A stretch of 64,000 nt of DNA from Streptococcus anginosus subsp. whileyi MAS624 (GCF_000478925.1 NZ_AP013072.1:1776501-1840500); one strand, 5' to 3'. Positions 9,623-19,896 are shown, counted from the first letter of the stretch. Made by a program: numbers and translations. The notes: generated by a model not told the origin, from the letters alone.

Positions 9623-10960
9623 TTATTTACTAGCCAAAGCTCCCATTGGATCCCATGGGGCAAGTACTTTTGGTTCTGCTTCATAGGCCGCTAGTTCTTC
9701 AGTTGTTAAAAATTCTTTGCGGACAACGATTTGATAAGTGTATTCGTCCATCCAGTCATCGCTAGCAACAAAATAGCCTTTGTTCCCAACTTTATCACCC
9801 CAAGAATTTTCCACTTTCCATTTTGTTGATTTGCCATTTTCGTCCAAGTCAACACCTGTCAAGACCATAGCATGAGTCATGAGACTTTCACTGTAATCCA
9901 AGCGCCCTGCTTTGTCTTGTATCAATTCAATATCCATGCTGGAAGTAAAATCATACATATCATTCACCATCACACCAGCCTTGCGATTGCTAGATTGACC
10001 CACATCAGAACCAAACCAAACCGTTTCTCCTGCTTGCATTTGAGCAATGGCCAGTTCTTTCAAACGATTCATATCGACATTCAAATAGCGGACGTCACGT
10101 GCTCCTACGACATTTCCTAACATCTCGACAGTGTAAGATTTGCCATAAGGTTTGTCAGCTGTTGGAGCATTGATGATGGATACATAATCATCTAGCTTAA
10201 TATCCACATATTTCTTGTAAAATGCTTGTGGTGTCAATCCACTTTCACTATGGAAGTTATTGTCTTTATCACGATAAGCAAAATCAAAAGTACGAGGAGG
10301 GAGTCCAAGGGTCATTGCCAAGAAATTAAAAATTTCTTGCAAAAGTTCTTCTTTCTTTGCTTGAGCAGCTGCTGCATCAGCTCCGCTAGTAACCAAGTCA
10401 CGTAAAATTTGTGCATCCTGGCGGAGTAATTTGTTGAGATATTGATTAAGCTCACGGCTATTGCTAGATGAAATGGATTCTGGGTAAACTGATTTTGGAA
10501 CAACTCCATATTTTTCAAAAAGTGCCACAACCATATCCCATTGTCCGCCGTCTTGTTGAGGCGTATCTAAGAGGAATTTCACTTTGCGACTGGTTAAGTC
10601 TTGGTCAGCTGTTGCTAAGACTTGCTCTAAAAACCAGTTGGATTTTTCATATTTATCCCAAAAGAATGTGTGCGCTTGAGACAATTCAAATTCTTCCAAT
10701 TGAAAGCCTGCAATCATTTTATGACGAAATGTATTGAGCGCTGCAAACATCCAGCAACGTCCAGACGCTTTTTGATTGCTGACTTTATCTTTGGTTAAAT
10801 CAATGGAAAACACAGGATTGTTTTCAATTGCACTGCTGCGCTTTTCAAGCGATGTTAATAAACCATTGTGGCTAACTGCATTTTCAATTGCAGCATACTT
10901 GGCAGTTGCTTCATAATTTGCATATAATTTATCTGTAAATTGTTGATCTATAGAATTCAT
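9623..10960 (-). CDS. pepC: Aminopeptidase C (papain-like, bleomycin hydrolase family)
   Basis: 445 residues, full length. PepC is a cytosolic hexameric cysteine aminopeptidase (C1B family) that removes N-terminal residues from peptides taken up for nutrition. The catalytic Cys is C69 in ASGRCWMF; the His is in LMTHAMVLTGV and the Asn in VENSWGDKVG near the end. AGGAGG precedes ATG 10960. It is a single-gene unit following the nadE terminator. Confidence 0.96.
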   Translation of the reverse strand: MNSIDQQFTDKLYANYEATAKYAAIENAVSHNGLLTSLEKRSSAIENNPVFSIDLTKDKVSNQKASGRCWMFAALNTFRHKMIAGFQLEEFELSQAHTFFWDKYEKSNWFLEQVLATADQDLTSRKVKFLLDTPQQDGGQWDMVVALFEKYGVVPKSVYPESISSSNSRELNQYLNKLLRQDAQILRDLVTSGADAAAAQAKKEELLQEIFNFLAMTLGLPPRTFDFAYRDKDNNFHSESGLTPQAFYKKYVDIKLDDYVSIINAPTADKPYGKSYTVEMLGNVVGARDVRYLNVDMNRLKELAIAQMQAGETVWFGSDVGQSSNRKAGVMVNDMYDFTSSMDIELIQDKAGRLDYSESLMTHAMVLTGVDLDENGKSTKWKVENSWGDKVGNKGYFVASDDWMDEYTYQIVVRKEFLTTEELAAYEAEPKVLAPWDPMGALASK

Positions 10961-11014
10961 AGATACCTCCTTCTAATTCTAAACACTATTATAGCTTATT
11001 TTCAAAATTCTTCA

Positions 11015-11046
11015 AACAAAAAGTTAGGCGCACCTAACTTTTTGTT
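11015..11046. terminator. Terminator after pncB-nadE
   Basis: A perfect 14-bp stem AACAAAAAGTTAGG/CCTAACTTTTTGTT with loop CGCA. It lies between the nadE stop and the pepC start. Confidence 0.8.
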
Positions 11047-11107
11047 ATACAGCTGATTTTAGTAACCGACGTATTTTAAAAAACATAAGTCAGAACAATT
11101 CTCCTGC

Positions 11108-11932
11108 TTATTTCCAAAAATCATCGAAGATTGTAATCGGCAAATGACGCTTGTGCTCCCCTTTGTGCCACCAAGATTCAATCCTTGCTTTCGCTTGGTC
11201 AGAAATGGTTTTACCTTCCAAATAGTCATCAATTTCGTTGTAAGTGACACCGAGAGCGACTTCATCTGCAATGCCTGGCTTTTCTTCTTCCAGGTCTGCT
11301 GTTGGTACTTTTTCATAGAGGGCAGAATCAGCGCCCAAGGCAGCCAACAGTTGCTTACCTTGCCGTTTATTGAGACGATAAAGTGGCAGAATATCTGCAC
11401 CACCATCACCAAATTTCGTAAAGAATCCTGTGACGTTTTCTGCAGCATGATCCGTTCCAACCACTGCTCCTTTATAAGAGCCTGCTAAAGCATATTGCGC
11501 AATCATGCGACTGCGAGCTTTAATATTGCCTTTATTGAAGTCTGAGACCGTTGCTCCTGTAGCCTCAACCACTTTTGTCATAGCATCTGCACTTTCTTTG
11601 ATATTGACAACAAGACTGACATCCGGCTGGATAAAAGCAAGAGCTCGCTGTGCATCGTCTTCGTCAGCCTGCACCCCATATGGCAAACGCACTGCGATAA
11701 ATTGATAGCTAGCATCGCCAGTCTCCGCACGCATTTCCTCTATTGCCAATTGCGCCAAACGTCCTGCTAAAGTAGAATCTTGTCCGCCCGAAATTCCCAA
11801 AACATAGGTTTTCAAAAAAGAATGTTTTTTAAGATAATCCTTTAAAAAATCAATGGATTTACGGATTTCTTCCTCTGGGTCAATGACAGGTTTCACGCCT
11901 AACTGCTGGATAATCGTTTCTTGTAAGGTCAT
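11108..11932 (-). CDS. nadE: NH3-dependent NAD+ synthetase
   Basis: 274 residues, matching the ammonia-dependent form with no glutaminase domain. It converts nicotinic acid adenine dinucleotide to NAD with ATP. The ATP-pyrophosphatase loop [12 protein letters not shown] is near residue 45; the family stretches [28 protein letters not shown] and KVPTADL are present as separate pieces. The ATG overlaps the pncB TGA (ATGA), so translation is probably coupled; GGGAGA lies upstream. With PncB it forms the salvage route from nicotinate. Confidence 0.96.
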   Translation of the reverse strand: MTLQETIIQQLGVKPVIDPEEEIRKSIDFLKDYLKKHSFLKTYVLGISGGQDSTLAGRLAQLAIEEMRAETGDASYQFIAVRLPYGVQADEDDAQRALAFIQPDVSLVVNIKESADAMTKVVEATGATVSDFNKGNIKARSRMIAQYALAGSYKGAVVGTDHAAENVTGFFTKFGDGGADILPLYRLNKRQGKQLLAALGADSALYEKVPTADLEEEKPGIADEVALGVTYNEIDDYLEGKTISDQAKARIESWWHKGEHKRHLPITIFDDFWK

Positions 11933-13389
11933 TTTGTTTCTCCCATTTGATTCGCTTTTTTGCGCATTTGATCAATCAAATCAACCTTGTCTTGCCATAC
12001 ATCACGCGCCAAATCCACAGGATAATCTTGCGGATTAAGGACACGTTTGTATTCGTCCCACAACTTATCAAACTCTTTGCGAGCATATGTTTGGATTTCT
12101 GTTAAGCTTGGCAATTGGTACACAAGTTGACCTTGTTTAAAAATATCTACCAACAGAGGTACTGCATCAAAATTTGTCACTGTTTTATTGATGTAGGTGT
12201 AAGTTGGGTGGAACATTTCTAATTTGGCAATAGTATTCACATCTACGCCATCATAAGTGATATAGTCTCCTTCTGACTTGCCTTTTGCACGGCTAGTAAT
12301 CCGCCAAACTTGTTTTTTACCTGGTGTTGATACTTTTTCCACATTATTAGAGAGCTTAATCGTATTACGCAAATTGCCATGTTCATCTTCAATAGCCACA
12401 ATCTTATAAACGGCTCCCAGTGCTGGTTGGTCATAAGCCGTGATGAGCTTAGTTCCAACGCCCCACACATCAATCTTTGCCTTTTGCATTTTTAAGTTGA
12501 GGATTGTATTTTCATCCAAGTCGTTAGAGGCGTAGATTTTAGCATTTGGAAAACCAGCTTCATCCAACTGCTGGCGAACTTTTTTAGAAATATAAGCCAA
12601 ATCCCCTGAATCAATCCGCACTCCAAGGAAATTGATTTTATCCCCCATTTCACGCGCTACTTGAATCGCTGCAGGAACACCGAGGCGGAATGTATCATAG
12701 GTATCCACCAAGAAAACACAGTCATGGTGCGTTTCAGCATACGCCTTAAAAGCTTCATAGTCATTTCCATAGGCTTGAACGAGAGCATGAGCATGCGTTC
12801 CCAAGACTGGAATATCAAAGAGCTTTCCAGCCCGAACATTACTGGTTCCATTTGCTCCACCAATCACTGCCGCACGAGTTCCCCAGATAGCCGCATCCAT
12901 TTCCTGTGCTCGGCGTGTACCAAATTCCATTAAAGGCTCATCTTCGATGACTGAGCGAATCCGAGCTGCTTTTGTCGCTACCAAGGTTTGATAGTTGACA
13001 ATGTTTAATAAGGCAGTTTCCACTAATTGACATTGAGCAAGAGGACCTTCTACTTGAACAATGGGTTCATTGGCAAAGACCAAGTCTCCCTCTTGTGCAG
13101 AACGTACTGTTAATTCCAATTTCAAATTTGCTAAATAGTCTAAAAATTCTTCATCATAGCCAAGAGAACGAAGATAGGCAATATCACTATCTGAAAATGT
13201 CAAATGATTTAAATAATGAACCATCCGCTCCAAGCCAGCAAAAACCGCATAGCCACTATGAAAGGGCTCTTTCCGAAAATAAACTTCAAAAACAGCTCGT
13301 TTATTATGAATATTTCTTCTAAAATAAACTTGCATCATGTTGATTTGATACAAATCCGTATGCAAGGTTAAACTATCATCTGGATACAT
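11929..13389 (-). CDS. pncB: Nicotinate phosphoribosyltransferase
   Basis: 486 residues. It joins nicotinate to PRPP, the entry step of NAD salvage. Family blocks seen: [14 protein letters not shown] at the N-terminus, [15 protein letters not shown] (nicotinate/PRPP site), [18 protein letters not shown], and [19 protein letters not shown] precedes ATG 13389. It is the first gene of the pncB-nadE pair with its own promoter. No NAD-biosynthesis gene other than these two is in the window. Confidence 0.96.
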   Translation of the reverse strand: MYPDDSLTLHTDLYQINMMQVYFRRNIHNKRAVFEVYFRKEPFHSGYAVFAGLERMVHYLNHLTFSDSDIAYLRSLGYDEEFLDYLANLKLELTVRSAQEGDLVFANEPIVQVEGPLAQCQLVETALLNIVNYQTLVATKAARIRSVIEDEPLMEFGTRRAQEMDAAIWGTRAAVIGGANGTSNVRAGKLFDIPVLGTHAHALVQAYGNDYEAFKAYAETHHDCVFLVDTYDTFRLGVPAAIQVAREMGDKINFLGVRIDSGDLAYISKKVRQQLDEAGFPNAKIYASNDLDENTILNLKMQKAKIDVWGVGTKLITAYDQPALGAVYKIVAIEDEHGNLRNTIKLSNNVEKVSTPGKKQVWRITSRAKGKSEGDYITYDGVDVNTIAKLEMFHPTYTYINKTVTNFDAVPLLVDIFKQGQLVYQLPSLTEIQTYARKEFDKLWDEYKRVLNPQDYPVDLARDVWQDKVDLIDQMRKKANQMGETK

Positions 13390-13419
13390 AACGACTCCTT
13401 GTAAGATGTATTTTTACTT

Positions 13420-13428
13420 ATTATACCA
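13420..13428 (-). promoter_or_regulatory. Extended -10 promoter for pncB-nadE
   Basis: On the minus strand TGG-TATAAT lies about 30 bases before the pncB ATG. The -35 region is not clear. The rest of the 214-base gap holds only the permease terminator. Confidence 0.5.
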
Positions 13429-13537
13429 CAAATCAAAAGAGCAAGAGGAAATCTTGTTCAACTTTAGGTGTTTAAATAACTATTCTCAAGTTTTCTGTTG
13501 TATTGCGGTGATTAAATGTTCAGTTTTAAAACATCTT

Positions 13538-13594
13538 AAAAACCAAGGTGCATTGGGTACAACTTTAAAAAGTCGCAAATTTATCCTTGGTTTT
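13538..13594 (-). terminator. Long-loop hairpin after amino acid permease
   Basis: AAAAACCAAGG (13538-13548) pairs with CCTTGGTTTT (13585-13594) around a 36-base loop, a few bases after the permease stop. T-rich sequence follows on the minus strand. Confidence 0.55.
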
Positions 13595-13603
13595 ATTATA
13601 TTA

Positions 13604-14980
13604 TTATTTATCTTTAAATTTCAATTGGCTATAGATACCAAATATAAGTATCCAAATAGCTGAACCGATTGCTCCTACAACGGTTGATTTTTGTAAAAAG
13701 AGGGTTATAAATACAAAGGCAAAGAAGAGCAAAGTAAGAGGATTGAGAAACTTATAGGCTGGCATTAGATAGCCATCTGCCATAAATTCTTTTGATTTTC
13801 TGTATTTCAGGTGAGCAATCATAGTGAGTGCATAGATAGCAATATAAACTCCTGATGAAGAAGCAGTAATCAAAGCAAAGGAGTCTGATACTCCTGGTAA
13901 CACCTGAATAAAAGCAGCTAATGCAATCACTACCGCTGAGGTCAAAATAGCGTTTTGCGGAACATTTTGTCTGGATAATTTCCCAGCACCGATTCCATTC
14001 AAAAAGCGATTAGGTGAATCATGTGCAATTTGATACAAATGACGCCCAGTTGAATACAAGGTAGAGTTTAAAGCTGAAGCAGCTGAAGTCAATACGACAA
14101 AGTTAATCAAAGCTGCAGCCCATTTGAGACCTGCTAACTTGAAAACAATCACAAAGGGGGAATCTGTGGTTGCCAAATCCCGCCAAGGGATAATCGCCAT
14201 AATTGCAAGCAAAGAGCCACCGTAGAAAAGAACGATCCGCAAGGGGATTTCTTTAATAGCCTTTGGCAATACCTGCCGAGGATTTGCCGTTTCAGACGTT
14301 GTGATTCCAATAAATTCAATAGCTTGATAAGCAAAGAAGACCATTTGAAAGCCCATGACAAAACTCATAAAACCATTAGGAAATAATTGGAAATTTTGAC
14401 TGATATTGCTGATGCTGGCTACACCATTGGGCGTTTTAAAGCCTGTCAACACCATAAAAATCGCTGTCACAATCAAAGCAATAATCGCTACAATCTTGAC
14501 CATGGCAAACCAAAATTCAACTTCACCAAAAACTCGGACTGCAATCAGATTGACCATACTCAAAACAGCAAGGAAGACGATTTGAATCAGCCATGCCGGC
14601 CAAGTCGGAAACCAAAATTGGACATATTGTGCAACTGCCGTGATTTCTGCCATACCGATAAAAATGAGAGAAATCCAATAGGACCAACCGGAAAAATAGC
14701 CCCAGCCATTCCCAAGATACTTGGTAATGAAGTTGATAAATGTGTGCTGGTCTGGATCATAATACAACATCTCTCCAATCGCCCGCATCATCAAATACAT
14801 AAAGATGCCTGTGAGCATGTAAATGAGAATAATTGACGGCCCTGTCAGACTAATCGAACGTCCTGCTCCTAAAAAGAGACCCGTTCCAATTGTCCCAGCA
14901 ATAGCAATGATTTGGACATGACGATTTTTTAAGCCACGTTCCATTTTATTCTTATTATTTTCAGAATTCTTTTCACTCAT
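13604..14980 (-). CDS. APC-family amino acid permease
   Basis: 458 residues with about 12 hydrophobic segments. Proton-driven amino acid uptake; the closest named subfamily is D-serine/D-alanine/glycine or aromatic amino acid permeases. The conserved first helix signature NRHVQIIAIAGTIGTGLFLG and IGEMLYYDP are present. ATG 14980 has a full AAGGAGG; the longer frame lacks a site. It stands alone with its own extended -10 promoter. The substrate cannot be fixed from sequence. Confidence 0.9.
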   Translation of the reverse strand: MSEKNSENNKNKMERGLKNRHVQIIAIAGTIGTGLFLGAGRSISLTGPSIILIYMLTGIFMYLMMRAIGEMLYYDPDQHTFINFITKYLGNGWGYFSGWSYWISLIFIGMAEITAVAQYVQFWFPTWPAWLIQIVFLAVLSMVNLIAVRVFGEVEFWFAMVKIVAIIALIVTAIFMVLTGFKTPNGVASISNISQNFQLFPNGFMSFVMGFQMVFFAYQAIEFIGITTSETANPRQVLPKAIKEIPLRIVLFYGGSLLAIMAIIPWRDLATTDSPFVIVFKLAGLKWAAALINFVVLTSAASALNSTLYSTGRHLYQIAHDSPNRFLNGIGAGKLSRQNVPQNAILTSAVVIALAAFIQVLPGVSDSFALITASSSGVYIAIYALTMIAHLKYRKSKEFMADGYLMPAYKFLNPLTLLFFAFVFITLFLQKSTVVGAIGSAIWILIFGIYSQLKFKDK

Positions 14981-15010
14981 ACGAAGCCTCCTTTTCACAT
15001 GAACTTTTCC

Positions 15011-15019
15011 ATTGTACCA
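15011..15019 (-). promoter_or_regulatory. Extended -10 promoter for the permease
   Basis: TGG-TACAAT on the minus strand, about 30 bases before the permease ATG. Confidence 0.45.
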
Positions 15020-15044
15020 CAATTCTGACAATTTCACTAGTCAT

Positions 15045-15376
15045 TTATGAGGACACGAGAATTGAACAAATCAAAAGAAGCCCTTTCATTTCTAATCCTC
15101 CAATGCATTACTGGGTTTTTATTAAGCAAAAAGAAGCTGGGACAAGTGCTCAACTTCCTTTGTTTATATCGTGCGTTTGGAGAAACTCTATTACCCTTAG
15201 GCAATTTAGAGTACAATTGAGGCTGATACGAAAGTCTAAAGGCGATTCGCTTTGCCGGTTCAAATGAGTACCTTTGTCCAGCACTTCGTTTTTTATCCAC
15301 CACCTAAACTGCCGAGCAGCCTTGCGTGGCTGAGACTACGAACCAAAAATTTTCAAGATGATTTTGGCCTTTCTCT
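15045..15376 (+). repeat. Gene-free gap holding an intergenic repeat (copy 1)
   Basis: The stretch 15134-15171 (AAGCTGGGACAA...TTTATATCG) matches, in opposite orientation, 21481-21520. A second shared word, GGCGATTCGCTTT (about 15240), matches AAAGCGAATCGCC near 21400. The unit therefore spans roughly 15130-15260. An 88-codon open frame across it is not credible as a gene. Confidence 0.6.
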
Positions 15377-16288
15377 CTAAAAATTCTCTGTGATATACTT
15401 GTAGACTTCTTGTCCTGCGACTGCTCCGTCACCAACAGCTGTCGTTACTTGACGAAGATCTTTTTCGCGAACATCTCCAATAGCATAGATACCAGAAATA
15501 GCCGTTTCCATATGATTATCGGTTATAATCCAGCCTGCTTCATTGGTAATGCCCAAATCTGTAGCAAACTCACTAACTGGGTCTAAACCAACATAGATGA
15601 AGACACCGCCAAATTTGTGCTCTGACACTTCACCCGTTTTGACATTCTCTACCACAACGCTGCTAACGCGATTGTCACCTTTAATTTCTTTTACCACTGA
15701 GTCCCAGATAAAATGAATCTTTTCATTGGCAAATGCACGTTCTTGCAGTAACTTTTGAGCTCGCAATTCATCGCGCCGATGAATAATGGTCACCGTTTTT
15801 GCAAAACGAGTCAAAAATACAGCCTCTTCCACTGCAGAGTCGCCTCCGCCGACCACAAGTAAATCTTCATCTCGAAAAAAGGCTCCGTCACAGACTGCAC
15901 AGTAAGACACCCCTCGGCTGTTTAATTCTTCTTCGCCCGGAACTCCTAAATGGCGGTGAAAGGCACCAGTCGCAATAATAAGTGTCTTCGTTTCCAAAAC
16001 CTCATCTTCTGTAAAGACTTTTTTTATTGCTCCTTGGTGTTCGATTTTTTCAACAGAGCCAAATAAATGCTCCACTCCCAAATTTTCGAGCGGTTCAAAC
16101 ATTTTTTCTGCTAGTTCTGGACCACTGATATTAGCATATCCAGGATAATTTTCAATATCTGAGGTATTGTTCATTTGTCCGCCTGGAATGCCACGTTCCA
16201 AAAGAGCCACTTTAAGATTACTTCTAGCAGCATAAAGCGCAGCTGTCATGCCTGCTGGTCCAGCTCCAATAATAATTGTGTCGTACAT
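15377..16288 (-). CDS. trxB: Thioredoxin-disulfide reductase
   Basis: 303 residues; FAD enzyme that reduces thioredoxin with NADPH. FAD loop GAGPAGMTAALYAAR, redox pair C130/C133 in CAVCDG, NADPH loop GGGDSAVEEA and C-terminal AIGDVREKDLRQVTTAVGDG are in the expected order. AGGAA before ATG 16288. It is the last gene of a conserved set ABC permease-ATPase-small membrane protein-trxB, although a hairpin at 16642 splits the transporter from the last two. Confidence 0.95.
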   Translation of the reverse strand: MYDTIIIGAGPAGMTAALYAARSNLKVALLERGIPGGQMNNTSDIENYPGYANISGPELAEKMFEPLENLGVEHLFGSVEKIEHQGAIKKVFTEDEVLETKTLIIATGAFHRHLGVPGEEELNSRGVSYCAVCDGAFFRDEDLLVVGGGDSAVEEAVFLTRFAKTVTIIHRRDELRAQKLLQERAFANEKIHFIWDSVVKEIKGDNRVSSVVVENVKTGEVSEHKFGGVFIYVGLDPVSEFATDLGITNEAGWIITDNHMETAISGIYAIGDVREKDLRQVTTAVGDGAVAGQEVYKYITENF

Positions 16289-16350
16289 AAATTTACTTCC
16301 TTTATTGTAATCACTGTTATTCTAACGTTATTAAGCTCTTTTTTCAAACA

Positions 16351-16575
16351 TTATGCTCTGAAGATAAGCAGAATCCCCATCATTGCAAAGGATAAAATCG
16401 GAATCGTCATCACTGCAATCAATAGCATATCATACAGATGAGCTTGTCGATCTTTGATTGTTTTATCAACACGGCGAACAGCACGAAGCCCAATCCATAA
16501 TCCGAGAAAACTCCCTACCAATAGCGCCGTAATCAGTAAACTCTCTAGATAGAGTAAAAAAACTTGAGACAGCAT
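16351..16575 (-). CDS. DUF4059 small membrane protein
   Basis: 74 residues with two hydrophobic helices (about 5-28 and 48-72) and a basic linker RAVRRVDKTIKDR. A streptococcal family of unknown function found just upstream of trxB. ATG 16575 is chosen since GAGGAG sits 5 bases before it; the GTG at 16581 is too close. Likely cotranscribed with trxB, 62 bases downstream. Confidence 0.75.
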   Translation of the reverse strand: MLSQVFLLYLESLLITALLVGSFLGLWIGLRAVRRVDKTIKDRQAHLYDMLLIAVMTIPILSFAMMGILLIFRA

Positions 16576-16641
16576 AGCCACTCCTCTATTAACTAACTTT
16601 TATTAAAGGCATTCAAAACAAATGCCGCAAACTTGAAAATA

Positions 16642-16669
16642 AACCCAGCTAGCAAGGCCAACTGGGCTT
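16642..16669 (-). terminator. Terminator after ABC ATPase
   Basis: AACCCAGCTAG pairs with the complement of TTGGGC-type arm (ACTGGGCTT) with G-U pairs; on the minus strand TTTATTTT follows. Confidence 0.65.
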
Positions 16670-16683
16670 CTTTTTCTATTATA

Positions 16684-17427
16684 TCAAATATATGTCCGTT
16701 TGTAACTGGCAAAAAATTCTTTTGTGCGTTCTTCTTTAGAGTGGTTCATTATTTCATCAGGAGTGCCTGTTTCGATAATGTGTCCCTTATCTAAAAAGAG
16801 TACCTTGTCTGCCACTTGAGACACAAAAGACATGTCATGGCTGACTAAAATCATGGTCTGACCAGCCTTGGCTGCATCTGCAATAGATGTTTCAACTTCC
16901 CCTACTAGTTCAGGATCAAGCGCTGATGTTGGCTCGTCTAAAAGCAGAACATCTGGCTTCATCGCAAGTGCACGCGCCAAAGCGACACGTTGTTTTTGTC
17001 CACCTGACAGATGACGAGGATAGTGATTTTCACGATCTGACAGACCAACTTTTGCTAGTTCTTCTTTGGCAAGATTCGTCGCTTCTTGGTCTGAGAATTT
17101 TTTTACAACCAATAAACCTTCTTTGACATTGTCCAAAGCCGTCCGACGCTCAAAGAGATTAAACTGCTGAAACACCATAGCTAACTTTCGTCGCAAGGTT
17201 AGGATTTCTTCCTTGCTAATCTTAGAAAAATCAACAGTAAAATCATCAATGGCAATCGTGCCGCTGTCTGGCTGTTCCAGATAATTCAAACTGCGTAAGA
17301 AAGTGGATTTCCCCGCACCAGATGAACCAATTAAAGCAACCACTTCTCCTTTTTGAATCTCTAAACTAAGATTGTTTAAAACCATTTGTCCAGAAAAGGA
17401 TTTGCTGAAATTTGAAATACGAATCAT
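16684..17427 (-). CDS. Polar amino acid ABC transporter ATPase
   Basis: 247 residues of the GlnQ/TcyC type. Walker A GSSGAGKST, Q-loop FQQFNLF, signature [15 protein letters not shown] and Walker [13 protein letters not shown] are complete. The ATG overlaps the permease TAA by one base, so the two subunits are coupled. It powers import through the permease at 17427-18236. No binding protein is encoded next to it, so the partner and substrate are unknown; cystine or another polar amino acid is possible. Confidence 0.92.
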   Translation of the reverse strand: MIRISNFSKSFSGQMVLNNLSLEIQKGEVVALIGSSGAGKSTFLRSLNYLEQPDSGTIAIDDFTVDFSKISKEEILTLRRKLAMVFQQFNLFERRTALDNVKEGLLVVKKFSDQEATNLAKEELAKVGLSDRENHYPRHLSGGQKQRVALARALAMKPDVLLLDEPTSALDPELVGEVETSIADAAKAGQTMILVSHDMSFVSQVADKVLFLDKGHIIETGTPDEIMNHSKEERTKEFFASYKRTYI

Positions 17428-18236
17428 TATCGAACATCTCCTTTCGCCTGTATTTGTGGATTGAGATTATCAGGCGCTTCAATCGCCATTTTCTTTTCGA
17501 TAAACCGCCCAAATGCTTCAATTACAATATTCACGCCCCAATAGACAAGAGCAACCGAGATAAAGCGCTCGAAGTAACGGTAATCTGCACCACCCAAAAT
17601 CTGCGCTTGAGCAAAAATCTCAACAACTCCTGCACTGAAAGCCAAGGAAGTTCCTTTGGTCAAGCCAATCAAAGAGTTAATCAAGGTCGGTGTGGCAACC
17701 ACTGCGGCATTGGGAATAATAACACGACAGTAAACCTGCCCATTTGTCATTCCCAAACTACGAGCCGCTTCAATCTCTCCAGAATCCACTGATAAAATCG
17801 CTGCTCGAATAGTTTCACTGGCGTAAGCTGCTTCATTAAAGGCAAAAGCTACAATGGCAAATAGATAGGCTGGAATAGCATTGATATTCAGACCCGTACC
17901 GAATCGCAAGTTGATGGCCTTCAGAAGCAAAGGAATCCCATAATAAGTCAGCATGAGCTGAACAAGCACTGGTGTCCCTCGCAAAAAACTAACAAAAAAG
18001 GCCTGCAGAGGATACAAAATTTTCACACGGTTGATTTTGACAACAGAAAAAATGAGAGCCAAAATCAAGCCAAAAAAAGCTCCTCCTAAGGTCAGTAGTA
18101 GTGTTGTTGGTAATTTTTCGATAATTCTTGGTAGTCCGTCAAACACAGAGCGCCAGCTAAAAAGCTGTCCGTCTGGAATCTTTTGAACCAATTCTTGATA
18201 CCAATTAGAGGTTAAAATCGCTGTTGTAACAATCAT
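17427..18236 (-). CDS. Polar amino acid ABC transporter permease
   Basis: 269 residues; HisM/GlnP-type inner membrane subunit with about five helices and the EAA loop EAARSLGMTNGQVYCRVIIPNA that docks the ATPase. FLRGTPVLVQLML is the family motif for amino acid permeases. AAAGGGA precedes ATG 18236. It forms a two-gene operon with the ATPase. The binding protein must come from elsewhere in the genome. Confidence 0.9.
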   Translation of the reverse strand: MIVTTAILTSNWYQELVQKIPDGQLFSWRSVFDGLPRIIEKLPTTLLLTLGGAFFGLILALIFSVVKINRVKILYPLQAFFVSFLRGTPVLVQLMLTYYGIPLLLKAINLRFGTGLNINAIPAYLFAIVAFAFNEAAYASETIRAAILSVDSGEIEAARSLGMTNGQVYCRVIIPNAAVVATPTLINSLIGLTKGTSLAFSAGVVEIFAQAQILGGADYRYFERFISVALVYWGVNIVIEAFGRFIEKKMAIEAPDNLNPQIQAKGDVR

Positions 18237-18307
18237 AGCAACTTCCCTTTCTCGATAATGTCTAATTCTATCACAATTTTTTTATTTCACCAATTATTTA
18301 CTACGAT

Positions 18308-18333
18308 AAAAATAGACTAGCAAGACTAGTCTA
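18308..18333 (-). terminator. Terminator after cshB-like helicase
   Basis: Perfect stem TAGACTAG/CTAGTCTA with a 5-base loop and TTTTT following on the minus strand. It lies in the 159-base gap before the ABC permease. Confidence 0.8.
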
Positions 18334-18395
18334 TCACATTCGTTCTCTAAAGAATAATTGTTTTTATTTATGAGAGTGATAAAGAAATTTTAAGA

Positions 18396-19739
18396 CTAAA
18401 AACTTTGACGTTTCGCTTTTCTTTCTGCACGACCGCGTGTGCGATTTTTAGCTCGCTTCGTTTTTCGGCGTTTTTCATTGACAGCCCACTGGATTTTTTT
18501 CTTATAGCCCGGTTTGATTTTCTTCTTTCTCTTTTTAACCAGACCAATCATTTCCGTGTCCAATTTTTCCTGCGTTTTTTCACGATTGGCACGACGATCG
18601 CGGTCATAGGTATCTTGAAATTCTCCGTTTTTAATCATCTTGGGAATGAAGTGAATGCCCAATTTTTCCAGCTCACGAATATCTGAATCATCGCTCGGTT
18701 GATAAAGTGTAATGGCTGTTCCCGATAGACCATTTCTGCCAGTTCGTCCCACTCGGTGAACGAAGAAGGACAAATCTTGCGGAATCGCATCATTGATGAC
18801 ATGACTAACGCCTTCAATATCAATTCCCCGCGCAGCTAAATCTGTCGCAACAATGTATTCAAAATCTAGGTTCTTCACCTGATTCATAATCCGTTTTCGC
18901 TCCCGCGGTGCAATATCCCCATGAATCTTTGCCACCTTGAGACCTTGCGCTGTCAAATAGCTATGCAATTCATCCGCTCGTGTCTTAGTATTGACAAAAA
19001 TCATAGCTAGATAAGGCTGTAGGAGCTGTGTGATTTCATAAATCTGCGCATTCTTATCACGTCCTTTTGTTGAAATCAGCCAATTTTCAATGGTATCTGA
19101 AATAACCGTTTTGGTTTTGATTTGCTCAATGACCGGGTTAGATAGATATTTTTTTAAAAATGGCTGCAATTTTTGCGGAATGGTCGCAGAGAAGACCAGA
19201 AATTGCAAATCCTTCGGCAAACTGGACGCAATCTTATCCACTGTTTCTAAAAAGCCCATATCCAAGGTCATATCTGCTTCATCTACTACAAAGGTATTCG
19301 CCTTATGAATGGCTAAGTCACCTGATTCGACCAAATCATAAATGCGTCCTGGTGTGCCAATGACAATATGTGGTTGACTGGAACTCAATTTCCCAATCTG
19401 ACGATTTTTATCAGTTCCACCGACATAGTTAGCAACTCGAATTTCCTTATCAGAAAAAGCAGCAATTTGGCGTGCAGCCTGATAAATCTGCCTAGCCAAC
19501 TCACGACTAGGAGCTGTAATAACGACCTGAACACTATCTGTGCCTTCATCTAGTTTTTGAAAAATCGGCAGTAAGAAAGTGTGTGTTTTCCCTGAACCTG
19601 TTTTGGACTCTCCCACCAAGTCACGACCAGCAAGCACAACCGGAATGAGTTTCTCCTGGACTTCTGTCGCCTCAACAAAGTTCAAATCCTTGAGTGCCTC
19701 TTGAATGTAATCTTTAAACTTAAATTCTGTAAATTTCAT
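18396..19739 (-). CDS. cshB: DEAD-box RNA helicase, CshB-like
   Basis: 447 residues. ATP-dependent RNA unwinding, linked to cold tolerance, ribosome assembly and mRNA turnover in Firmicutes. Motifs in order: Q-region, I SKTGSGKTH, Ia PSRELARQ, II VDEADMTLDMGF, III SAT, V ARGIDIEG, VI HRVGRTGR, then a basic C-terminal tail (KKRKKKIKPGYKKK, RRKTKRAKNRTRGRAERKAKR). ATG 19739 follows GAGGAAA. VDEADMTLDMGF is typical of CshB rather than CshA. Confidence 0.88.
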   Translation of the reverse strand: MKFTEFKFKDYIQEALKDLNFVEATEVQEKLIPVVLAGRDLVGESKTGSGKTHTFLLPIFQKLDEGTDSVQVVITAPSRELARQIYQAARQIAAFSDKEIRVANYVGGTDKNRQIGKLSSSQPHIVIGTPGRIYDLVESGDLAIHKANTFVVDEADMTLDMGFLETVDKIASSLPKDLQFLVFSATIPQKLQPFLKKYLSNPVIEQIKTKTVISDTIENWLISTKGRDKNAQIYEITQLLQPYLAMIFVNTKTRADELHSYLTAQGLKVAKIHGDIAPRERKRIMNQVKNLDFEYIVATDLAARGIDIEGVSHVINDAIPQDLSFFVHRVGRTGRNGLSGTAITLYQPSDDSDIRELEKLGIHFIPKMIKNGEFQDTYDRDRRANREKTQEKLDTEMIGLVKKRKKKIKPGYKKKIQWAVNEKRRKTKRAKNRTRGRAERKAKRQSF

Positions 19740-19896
19740 GTTTTCCTCTATTCGTCTCTTATCCTATCTATTATACCAGAACTTGCTTTAAAAATAAAAA
19801 TGAATCATGTTTTTCTCTTCTTATTTCCTCCCTTTTCTATGAAGCTCTCCTTATTTTATGATACAATAATAATAAGTTTACAAAAAAGGGATGACC

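Noticed and set aside
13406..13663. 85-codon plus-strand frame
   Set aside because: Spans a promoter, a terminator hairpin and the end of the permease gene.
15037..15303. 88-codon minus-strand frame
   Set aside because: Entirely within an intergenic repeat; basic low-complexity content and no ribosome site.
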